Part shown: positions 1 through 5,756 of the stretch, piece after piece
Layout: every line of letters begins with the position of its first letter
How positions within the stretch are numbered: the first letter of the stretch is position 1
Source of the DNA: UBA6115 sp964629345
GTDB taxonomy: Bacteria; Bacillota; Clostridia; Christensenellales; Aristaeellaceae
Length of the DNA: 7,312 nucleotides
NCBI GenBank assembly: GCA_964629345.1
Contig: CAZVSG010000107.1
Coordinates: 1 to 7,312, forward strand
Reading direction: 5' to 3'
Notes under the pieces: generated by a model
The model's database searches: none
What the model saw: the letters and a program-made list of their open reading frames with translations, nothing else
Told to the model about the DNA's origin: nothing
Made by a program: the position numbers and the translations under genes

Positions 1-52
1 CTTATCTGAGGCACGACTCTGCTTTCGCGCTCAATGTATATAAGGTACGTCG

Positions 53-71
53 ATTGCTTGACAGAAGCAAT
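53..71. promoter_or_regulatory. Candidate repressor operator (inverted repeat over the -35 box)
   Basis: ATTGCTT (53-59) and AAGCAAT (65-71) form a perfect 7-bp inverted repeat with a 5-base spacer. The repeat covers the -35 hexamer at 58-63. A dyad of this size and place fits a dimeric repressor such as a MarR- or TetR-family protein, which commonly control multidrug exporters. No regulator gene lies in the window, so the protein partner is unknown. The repeat is seen; its function is inferred. Confidence 0.5.
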
Positions 72-86
72 ACACCGCCCTATACT
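58..86 (+). promoter_or_regulatory. Sigma-A promoter of the leader-ABC exporter operon
   Basis: The -35 box TTGACA (58-63) and -10 box TATACT (81-86) are separated by exactly 17 bp, an almost perfect housekeeping promoter. Transcription should start near 93-95, about 25 bases before the leader ORF start codon. Such a strong promoter would give high constitutive output, so the inverted repeat over the -35 box and the downstream terminator are the likely means of restraint. The boxes are read directly; the start site is inferred. Confidence 0.85.
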
Positions 87-118
87 GTGCGGGCAATCAT
101 CAGAAAGGAGGCCGGGAC

Positions 119-193
119 ATGAATCAGATCGGGATCATCCGGAGCTGGAACACTGGAGTCAAGCCATGTCACGGCCGGCTTTCCCTGCGCTGA
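119..193 (+). CDS. 24-residue leader peptide upstream of the ABC exporter
   Basis: A short ORF begins with ATG at 119 and ends with TGA at 191-193. Its peptide starts MNQIGIIRSW and ends CHGRLSLR, and is basic with no membrane segment. It has the best ribosome binding site in the window: AGAAAGGAGG (102-111), 7 bases before the ATG and just downstream of the consensus promoter. The gene lies between that promoter and an intrinsic terminator (221-255), with the exporter genes beyond. This arrangement is typical of leader peptides that sense ribosome progress and set transcription attenuation, as bmrB does for bmrCD in Bacillus subtilis. I do not recognise the peptide sequence itself. A 6-8 bp hairpin (188-209) overlaps its last codon and stop. 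It is too short for standard gene callers and could instead be chance, but the promoter, ribosome site and terminator together make translation likely. Confidence 0.68.
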   Translation: MNQIGIIRSWNTGVKPCHGRLSLR

Positions 194-209
194 GACAAGT
201 CTTTCAGCG
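188..209 (+). promoter_or_regulatory. Hairpin overlapping the leader stop codon
   Basis: CGCTGA (188-193) pairs with TCAGCG (204-209). The stem can extend by G194-T203 and A195-T202, leaving loop CAAGTC. The 5' arm is exactly the last sense codon plus the stop codon of the leader ORF, so a ribosome at the end of the leader would melt it. It could act as a pause or alternative structure in attenuation. The pairing is seen; the role is inferred. Confidence 0.4.
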
Positions 210-220
210 GCTTCAGGCGG

Positions 221-255
221 GCTCCGGCATGGTCAAGTGCGGGAGCTGTTTTTTT
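221..255 (+). terminator. Intrinsic terminator / attenuator before the exporter genes
   Basis: GCTCC (221-225) pairs with GGAGC (242-246). After a G-G mismatch, GCA (227-229) pairs with TGC (238-240), around loop TGGTCAAG. The hairpin is followed by TG and seven T residues (249-255). It ends 22 bases before the start codon of the first exporter gene and after the leader ORF, so full-length transcription requires readthrough. CCGGAGC inside the leader (139-145) is complementary to 221-227 and could form a competing antiterminator. Confidence 0.75.
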
Positions 256-277
256 GTCAGTATATGTTAGGTGAAAT

Positions 278-2116
278 ATGAAGAAACGTAATTACAAGCT
301 GTTCCTCAGTCTGTTGAAAGAGAATGCGAGATATTTCTCGGGCGCTGCCATTCTGGCCGTCGTCAGCGTTTTCCTGGGTTTCCTCACCCCCGCCGTGCTG
401 GCGGAGGTGCTGGACAACTACCTGAGCGGCCTGCCCTCCAGGCTGCCGGGCTTTTTGTCCGGCTTCGTCAATGATCTGGGCGGGCGCGAATTCATGCGCG
501 CAAACCTCTGGATCCCCGGGCTCGTGCTGGTGCTCATCAGCGTTTTCAACGGCGTCTGCAACTTCCTCAAGGGGCGCTGGACGGCCGTCGGCAGTGAGAA
601 CGCCGCCAGAAGGCTGCGCAACGGCCTGTATGAGCATCTGCAGGAGCTGCCTTTCAGCTACCACAGCCAGTCGGCGACCGGAGACCTGGTGCAGCGCTGC
701 ACCTCCGACGTGGACACGGTCCGCCGTTTCCTCGCCATGAACATGCTCAGCATCGTGGACGCCGTGATGATGGTCGGCATCGCACTGGCGCTGCTGATCC
801 CCCTGTCGCTGAGGATCACCATGGTCAGCCTGGTCATCATGCCGGTGCTGTTCCTGTTCGCCTGGCTGTTTTTCAAGCTGATCATCAAGGCCTTCCGCAC
901 AGCCGACGAGTCGGAAGGGCGGCTGACCACCGTGCTTCAGGAGAACCTCACGGGCATGCGCGTGGTACGCGCCTTCGGACAGGCGCAGCGGGAGATCGAG
1001 AAGTATGAGGCCGCCAGCTGCGAAACGCGGGACAAATTCCTGAAGCTCACCTGGCTGGACGCCTTCTACTGGAGTTCCGGCGACCTGATGGGCATGAGCC
1101 AGGCGCTGCTGACGCTGCTGTTCTGCCTGTCTGAAGCCCAGGCCGGCCGGATCTCCGTCGGGGACATCGTGGTGTTTACCAGCTACGTCGGCATGCTGAT
1201 CTGGCCGGTGCGCAACCTTGGGCGCATCCTCTCACAGGGCGGGCGCACCATGGTCTCCCTGGAGCGCATCGACGAGATCCTCCGCCAGAAAGCGGAGGAG
1301 GACCAGCCGGGGGCAACAGCGCCCGCGCTTGACGGCGACATCGTGTTTCATAATGTGACTTTTAAGTACGAAGGCAGCGCCGAGGTGCTGAAAGACCTCA
1401 GTTTCACCATCAAGGCAGGCCAGACCGTCGCCATCCTCGGCGCGACCGGCTCCGGCAAGTCAAGCATCGCGCTGCTGCTGCAGCGCATGTACGCGCCGCA
1501 GGCCGGGACGATCACCCTCTCCGGCCATGACATCAGGACGATTGCCCGAAAGCATCTAAGGAGCCGTGTGGGACTGGTCCTGCAGGAACCTTTCCTCTAT
1601 TCAAAGACCATCTACGAGAACCTGCGCATGGCGGCGCCGCACGCCTCCAGGGAGGAGATCGAGGCGGCGGCCGGGGACGCGCAGGCCCTTGAGTTCATCA
1701 AGGACAGCGAAAAGGGCTGGGAAACCCTGGTGGGCGAGCGCGGCGTCACCCTCTCGGGCGGGCAGAAGCAGCGCGCGGCCATCGCGCGCACGCTGCTGAA
1801 GAACAACGACATCCTCATCTTTGACGACTCCCTCTCCGCGGTGGATACGCAGACCGACGCGCGGATCCGCGAAGCGCTCAGGCGCCGCAGCCTGGGCGTG
1901 ACCACCATCATCATCAGTCACCGCATCCTCACCCTCAGCCAGGCGGACCGCATCCTGGTGCTGGAGGATGGAAAGATCAGCGACCAGGGCACCCATGAGG
2001 AGCTGATCTCCCGTCCCGGCCTGTACCGGCGCATTCACCAGATCCAGTCGGGGCTTGAGGATGAATTCATCCAGCACAAGGAGCTGAGCGCAGCTCAGGA
2101 GGCACATTATGAGTGA
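278..2116 (+). CDS. Heterodimeric ABC multidrug exporter, subunit with degenerate ATPase site (BmrC/LmrC-like)
   Basis: This 612-residue protein is a fused half-transporter that would pair with the next gene product in the membrane and pump drugs or other hydrophobic compounds out using ATP. The membrane domain covers about residues 19-320 with six likely helices (about 19-43, 78-99, 157-176, 178-203, 266-288, 292-312). The nucleotide-binding domain follows: Walker A GATGSGKSS (388-396), Q-loop Q436, signature LSGGQ (492-496), Walker B ILIFD (512-516), D-loop SAVD (520-523) and H548. The residue after Walker B is D517 where active ABC ATPases have Glu. This is the mark of the degenerate site in BmrC, LmrC and TM287. 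The intact signature completes the partner's active site. The start at 278 has a modest AGGTGA ribosome site; the gene ends 8 bases inside its partner. Expression should depend on readthrough of the terminator at 221-255. The substrate is unknown. Confidence 0.93.
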   Translation: MKKRNYKLFLSLLKENARYFSGAAILAVVSVFLGFLTPAVLAEVLDNYLSGLPSRLPGFLSGFVNDLGGREFMRANLWIPGLVLVLISVFNGVCNFLKGRWTAVGSENAARRLRNGLYEHLQELPFSYHSQSATGDLVQRCTSDVDTVRRFLAMNMLSIVDAVMMVGIALALLIPLSLRITMVSLVIMPVLFLFAWLFFKLIIKAFRTADESEGRLTTVLQENLTGMRVVRAFGQAQREIEKYEAASCETRDKFLKLTWLDAFYWSSGDLMGMSQALLTLLFCLSEAQAGRISVGDIVVFTSYVGMLIWPVRNLGRILSQGGRTMVSLERIDEILRQKAEEDQPGATAPALDGDIVFHNVTFKYEGSAEVLKDLSFTIKAGQTVAILGATGSGKSSIALLLQRMYAPQAGTITLSGHDIRTIARKHLRSRVGLVLQEPFLYSKTIYENLRMAAPHASREEIEAAAGDAQALEFIKDSEKGWETLVGERGVTLSGGQKQRAAIARTLLKNNDILIFDDSLSAVDTQTDARIREALRRRSLGVTTIIISHRILTLSQADRILVLEDGKISDQGTHEELISRPGLYRRIHQIQSGLEDEFIQHKELSAAQEAHYE

Positions 2117-3965
2117 TTTCAGCTTTCCGGAAGAACAGGAGTACACCAAGAAATTTGATTTCAGCCTGTTCAGAAAACTCTTTATCCACATGCGCAGGCA
2201 CTGGAAGAACATGGGCCTGGTCGCCCTGTTCATGTCCATCCTGGCCAGCACCGACGTGCTGATGCCGCTGCTCACACGCCACGCGATCGACAACTACATC
2301 AGGCCGGGGGAGGCAGCGGTCTCCCTCTGGCCCTTCGCGATGATCTACCTGGCAGTCATCCTGCTGCAGGTCGCGGTCATTTTCTTCTTCATCCTCCTGG
2401 CCGGGCGGGTCGAGCACAACGTCGCCTATGACATGCGCCAGAAGGGTTTCCGCAAGCTGCAGGAGCTCTCCTTCTCCTACTACGACAGGATGTCCGTGGG
2501 ACATCTGATGAGCAGGCTCACCAGCGACATCAGCCACCTGTCCGAAGCCTTCGGCTGGGGCCTTGTGGACCTGGTCTGGGCCGTCATTTTCCTGATCTCC
2601 TGCACCACGGCGATGCTGATCATTTCCTGGCAACTGGCCCTGGGCGTGCTGGCGATCCTCCCCCTGCTTGCCCTGATCTCGGCGTATTTTCAGAAGCGCA
2701 TCCTGAAGGCCCAGCGCGAGGTCCGGAAGATCAATTCCCGCATCACCGGCGCCTTCAACGAGGGCATCATGGGGGCAAAGACCACCAAATCGCTCGTGCG
2801 GGAGGATGAAAACTTCAGGGAGTTCGGGGAGCTGACGGGCTCCATGCGCAAGGCAGCGATCCGCTCGGCCACCCTGTCCAGCCTCTTTCTCCCGCTGGTC
2901 ATCTCCGTCTCCTCCCTGGCGACCGCATACGTTCTGGGCGAAGGCGCCGGCAAGGTGCTGGGAGGCGTTCTGACCCTGGGCACAGTGACCGCCTTTGTGA
3001 ACTACTCCGTGCAGTTTTTCAACCCCATCCGCGACATCGCCGCGACCTTCAGCGAAATGCAGCGCATCCAGGCCGCCGCGGAGCGCGTGCTGAGCCTTTT
3101 GGAGACGGAGCCTGAGATCCAGGACAGCAAAGAGGTCGAAGCCCGCTACGGCGACAACTTCCATCCAGATCGCGGGAACTGGGAAGACATCACGGGTGAA
3201 GTGACCTTTGAGAACGTCAGCTTCAAGTACAAGGACGGCGAGGAGGTCCTCAAAGACTTCAGCCTGCACATCAAACCCGGGGAGAACGTCGCCATCGTCG
3301 GCCCGACAGGCGCCGGGAAATCCACCATCGTCAACCTCATCTGCAGGTTTTACGAGCCCACTTCCGGCCGCATCCTCATCGACGGCAGGGACTACCGCGA
3401 GCGCAGCCAGCTGTGGCTGCAGAGCAGCATCGGATACGTCCTTCAGGAACCGCACCTGTTCTCAGGCACCGTGCTGGACAACCTGCGCTACGCCAGGCCT
3501 GAGGCCAGCGAGGAGGAGGCGGTCGCCGCGGCAAAGCTGGTCAACGCCGACGGCTTCATCCGGAAAATGGACAAAGGTTATCTGACCCCCGTCGGCGAGG
3601 GCGGCAGCCGTCTGTCCACCGGCGAGAAACAGCTGATCTCCTTCGCCCGCGCGATCCTGCATGACCCGAGGATCTTCGTGCTAGACGAGGCGACCTCATC
3701 GGTGGATACCGAAACGGAAATGGCGATCCAGCACGCGATCGAAAAAACGCTTCAGGGCCGCACCAGTTTCATCATCGCCCACAGGCTCTCCACCATCCGC
3801 TCCGCGGACCGCATCCTGCTGGTTGAGGACGGGGTGATCAAGGAAGAAGGCCGGCATGAGGAACTGCTCAAGCGCCGCGGCGCCTATTACCAGCTCTACA
3901 CCAACCAGTTCCGCGAGGAAGCCGCCAGCCAGGCGCTGGGCAAGGGCGGGACAAAAACCGCATAA
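2109..3965 (+). CDS. Heterodimeric ABC multidrug exporter, catalytic subunit (BmrD/LmrD-like)
   Basis: This 618-residue half-transporter is the partner of the preceding gene. The start codon overlaps the end of that gene by 8 bases and has an AGGAGG ribosome site (2097-2102), so the two are translationally coupled in one operon. A soluble N-terminal segment of about 30 residues precedes six likely membrane helices (about 35-57, 74-98, 151-170, 174-194, 257-279, 288-305). The ATPase domain shows Walker A GPTGAGKST (398-406), Q446, Walker B IFVLD (522-526) with the catalytic glutamate E527, D-loop SSVD (530-533) and H558. Its signature is LSTGEKQ (502-508) instead of LSGGQ. In family terms this altered signature faces the partner's degenerate site, so only one of the two ATP sites should hydrolyse well. 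A linker of roughly 30 residues before the ATPase domain (about 340-370) is longer than in the first subunit. Drug export is inferred from the family. Confidence 0.93.
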   Translation: MSDFSFPEEQEYTKKFDFSLFRKLFIHMRRHWKNMGLVALFMSILASTDVLMPLLTRHAIDNYIRPGEAAVSLWPFAMIYLAVILLQVAVIFFFILLAGRVEHNVAYDMRQKGFRKLQELSFSYYDRMSVGHLMSRLTSDISHLSEAFGWGLVDLVWAVIFLISCTTAMLIISWQLALGVLAILPLLALISAYFQKRILKAQREVRKINSRITGAFNEGIMGAKTTKSLVREDENFREFGELTGSMRKAAIRSATLSSLFLPLVISVSSLATAYVLGEGAGKVLGGVLTLGTVTAFVNYSVQFFNPIRDIAATFSEMQRIQAAAERVLSLLETEPEIQDSKEVEARYGDNFHPDRGNWEDITGEVTFENVSFKYKDGEEVLKDFSLHIKPGENVAIVGPTGAGKSTIVNLICRFYEPTSGRILIDGRDYRERSQLWLQSSIGYVLQEPHLFSGTVLDNLRYARPEASEEEAVAAAKLVNADGFIRKMDKGYLTPVGEGGSRLSTGEKQLISFARAILHDPRIFVLDEATSSVDTETEMAIQHAIEKTLQGRTSFIIAHRLSTIRSADRILLVEDGVIKEEGRHEELLKRRGAYYQLYTNQFREEAASQALGKGGTKTA

Positions 3966-4008
3966 GCCGGACAGAACAGTCCGAAACGCGGCAAACATCC
4001 TTCACATG

Positions 4009-4053
4009 GCAGGAAAGCACCTCCGGGGAGCAAATCCGGAGGTGCTTTCCTGC
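4009..4053. terminator. 18-bp perfect hairpin downstream of the exporter operon
   Basis: Bases 4009-4026 are perfectly complementary to 4036-4053, with a 9-base loop GGAGCAAAT. The inner stem carries AAAGCACC on the left and GGTGCTTT on the right, the A-tract/T-tract look of a bidirectional terminator. The T run is only three bases and lies within the stem, and no further T run follows. It lies 43 bases after the exporter stop codon and most likely ends that transcript or protects its 3' end. Confidence 0.65.
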
Positions 4054-4371
4054 ACATCCAGCCGGAGCATCACGATCCGTTCGCGGGGGATGGATCAGCT
4101 GACAATCCGAAATGGCAAATGTACGGGGAAAGCCATCAAGGCTATCGGTGTGCACGGTGATGAACAGTTCTTTGCCGCTCTGCAGTAGCCCGGGCAGCAC
4201 GCCCGCAGACCCCCGGCCCTCCAGTTCCAGCGGACCAGCCTCATCCAGAAAGATCGCCCGGACAGCCGGATCCGCGATGGCCCGTTCCAGAGTGCTCCTT
4301 TCAAGCACGGACCGGCCGTCCAGGATCACGCCCTCTGTCCTCATCGTCCTCGCCTGCTTTTGATCAAGCAT
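4054..4371 (-). pseudogene. Remnant of a THEP1-like nucleoside-triphosphatase, N-terminal half missing
   Basis: Read from an ATG at 4371 on the minus strand, the frame contains FLDEAGPLELEGRG followed by a predicted helix and LFITVH. This resembles the Walker B region and following strand of THEP1-type NTPases, whose pattern is roughly DEIGPLEL. The N-terminal half with the P-loop (GxxGxGKT) is absent: upstream on the minus strand the frame stays open to a stop near 4440, but I see no P-loop there and no ribosome site before the ATG. At the other end the frame runs on through the 4009-4053 hairpin and into the exporter gene, stopping only at 3868-3870. This suggests its own stop was lost. A one-base shift at the five-G run (4085-4089) would give an ERIVMLRLDVQ ending that terminates at 4002-4004. 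It is probably decayed; a short live gene using this frame cannot be excluded. Family assignment rests on motif resemblance only. Confidence 0.5.
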
Positions 4372-4650
4372 CCGGTTGAGCGTGTGAAACGATGCTGTTC
4401 GCGTTCCGAAAAGTGCGGTCAGTCCCTTGCGGCTGTTATGTCATCAAAGCGTCAGGTTCGATTTGCATGGTTCTATCACAGGGACGGCGCGTCACGGAAT
4501 ACACGGAAAATGCTTGGTGAATCAAACAAGCCCGTGCGATCACCCGCCAGCCGGTCCGGGGGTATAATCATGGGGCATGGTTCATCGGCGCTTGGGAGGA
4601 TGCGTTGATCCTTAGAATTGCCTGAATGATGCGAAAGGATGGCTGTATTG
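4372..4650. other. Intergenic region upstream of the SH3-domain gene
   Basis: No convincing gene was seen here on either strand. The right part contains a TATAAT box at 4563-4568 and a small hairpin (AGGAT 4597-4601 with ATCCT 4608-4612) in the presumed leader of the next gene. The left part may be degraded 5' sequence of the NTPase remnant, since its minus-strand frame stays open to about 4440. Confidence 0.5.
4563..4568 (+). promoter_or_regulatory. Probable -10 box for the SH3-domain gene
   Basis: A perfect TATAAT occurs 82 bases before the chosen start codon. No good -35 hexamer sits 16-18 bp upstream (the region reads around TCACCC), and there is no TGn extension, so it may need an activator or be a weak promoter. 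The implied leader is about 75 bases. Confidence 0.45.
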
Positions 4651-5670
4651 ATGAAAAAGGCTTTGCAGACACTGCTCGCGGCCTTGCTGCCGCTCTTCCT
4701 GCTTGCGCTTCCGGCCATGGCGGAGGAGACCGGCAACTTTACCGTAACATCCGCGCTGTACCTGAATGCCGGAGCGGCCAGACCGATCCATGAAAACGGA
4801 GATGAGGCCTCCGCCGTCATCCGCCAGCTTGATACGGGCGAAGCCTTTGAACTGCTGGGCATCACAGGTTCCTGGGCGGAGATCCTGGTGTATTCCGAGG
4901 CGGGCGACCCCCTTCATGGCTGGACAAGGCCTGAAGGCCTGCGGCAGAAGGAGGCTTCCGACGGCGCGGCGCTGGCGATCGTTTCCAGCGCGGACCCCTC
5001 CGTCCGCGTCCATCTGCGCACCAGCGCCAGCAAGAGCGCCAAATCCCTGGGCAAGTACTTCTCCGGCGTGGTCGTCCGGGTGCTTGATCAAGAGGGCGGC
5101 ATATGGACCAGGGTCCGTATCGGCAGCCTGGAGGGCTACATGGAAACGGGCAGCCTGGTCCTTGACGGGCCGGTGGGCAGCGTACCCAGCCTGATCCCCG
5201 CTGTTCTGGTCAATTATCAGGACGGCTTCAGCCTCACCCTGCGCGCGGGGCAATCCTACCAGTCTGAGAAGCAGGGCGCGGTCCCGAACGGGCAGCCCGT
5301 GCGCGTGCTGGGCGTCACGGAAGAGTTTGCCCACGTGCTGACAGAGGAGGGGAAGACCGGTTTTATGATGGCCTCCGCCCTCACCCCCCAGCCAGTCTAT
5401 GCGGACATCCCCTACGTCGCTTCCATTCCACGCCCGGACGGAGCAGTGAGCGTGATCGACAACCCGAACGGCCAGGGCGCGCACCTGCGCCAAAGGGGCT
5501 CCACCGCCTCGGAATCCCTGGGGCTCTACCCCAACGGCACCGAGGTGGTCGTGACCGGCGGCACGGTTTACTGGAAGCAGGTCTGGGTCGACGGCAGGAC
5601 CGGTTACATGATGGCACAGCTGATCCGCGGCTTTGTCCCGGAGGAGTTTCAGGAGGACGGCGGCGAATAG
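4651..5670 (+). CDS. Secreted protein with about four bacterial SH3-like repeats
   Basis: The 339-residue product starts with a classical signal peptide: MKK, a leucine-rich core, then ALPAMA before EE, with predicted cleavage after residue 24. The rest looks like four SH3b-type modules (about residues 30-97, 108-171, 185-246 and 256-327). Modules two to four show the family pattern of an LR motif (VHLRTSAS, LTLRAGQS, AHLRQRGS) followed by a strand such as VVVRVL or PVRVLG and a G-Y/F-M closing motif (EGYMETG, TGFMMAS, TGYMMAQ). Such modules usually bind peptidoglycan or other wall polymers. No hydrolase, protease or anchor motif was found. The start at 4651 was chosen for the signal peptide and the upstream AAAGGA (4634-4639, 11 bases away). 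An in-frame ATG at 4639 would add four residues but has that purine run directly against it. It appears to be a single-gene unit. Its exact role is unknown. Confidence 0.85.
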   Translation: MKKALQTLLAALLPLFLLALPAMAEETGNFTVTSALYLNAGAARPIHENGDEASAVIRQLDTGEAFELLGITGSWAEILVYSEAGDPLHGWTRPEGLRQKEASDGAALAIVSSADPSVRVHLRTSASKSAKSLGKYFSGVVVRVLDQEGGIWTRVRIGSLEGYMETGSLVLDGPVGSVPSLIPAVLVNYQDGFSLTLRAGQSYQSEKQGAVPNGQPVRVLGVTEEFAHVLTEEGKTGFMMASALTPQPVYADIPYVASIPRPDGAVSVIDNPNGQGAHLRQRGSTASESLGLYPNGTEVVVTGGTVYWKQVWVDGRTGYMMAQLIRGFVPEEFQEDGGE

Positions 5671-5684
5671 GGACAGCGCTGTCC
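5671..5684. repeat. 14-bp perfect palindrome abutting a stop codon
   Basis: GGACAGCGCTGTCC is its own reverse complement and begins at the base after the TAG of the SH3-domain gene. As RNA it could fold to a 5-bp stem with loop GCGC, but no T run follows, so it is a poor intrinsic terminator. A protein-binding site is the other possibility. Confidence 0.4.
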
Positions 5685-5706
5685 AAAACTTCAATTTCCC
5701 GATATG

Positions 5707-5738
5707 ACAAAAGTCCTCCGTTCCATCAGGGAGCGGAG
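5707..5738 (-). terminator. Terminator of the minus-strand DUF1905-type gene
   Basis: Bases 5716-5724 (CTCCGTTCC) pair with 5730-5738 (GGAGCGGAG) as a 9-bp stem with one G-T wobble and a 5-base loop. Read on the minus strand, the hairpin is followed by GGACTTTTGTC. The stem begins 18 bases after the stop codon of the minus-strand gene. The T run is short, so strength is uncertain. Confidence 0.55.
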
Positions 5739-5756
5739 AGCCGGTTCAAGATAGGT

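Noticed and set aside
1..50. Possible tail or start of a neighbouring gene at the left edge
   Set aside because: No frame in these 50 bases shows a recognisable protein end or start, so nothing can be supported.
34..270. 78-codon plus-strand ORF across the promoter and leader region
   Set aside because: It has no ribosome site, begins upstream of the consensus promoter and reads through the terminator. The 119-193 ORF in another frame has far better signals.
2067..3455. Long minus-strand ORF (462 codons) opposite the second exporter gene
   Set aside because: It is an antisense shadow of a clearly coding GC-rich gene with no family motif or ribosome site.
3868..4008. Extension of the NTPase-remnant frame into the 3' end of the exporter gene
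   Set aside because: It passes through an 18-bp hairpin and overlaps a conserved coding end on the other strand, with no NTPase-like sequence.
4450..4475. tRNA T-arm lookalike (GGTTCGATTTG)
   Set aside because: The flanking bases do not form a 5-bp T-stem and no acceptor stem or anticodon arm could be found around it.
4600..4608. Minimal ORF ATG CGT TGA in the leader of the SH3-domain gene
   Set aside because: The GGGAGG before it is directly adjacent to the ATG, too close to serve as its ribosome site; likely chance.
4612..5694. Long minus-strand ORF (360 codons) opposite the SH3-domain gene
   Set aside because: The plus strand shows a signal peptide and repeated SH3b motifs; the antisense protein is low-complexity and has no recognisable domain.
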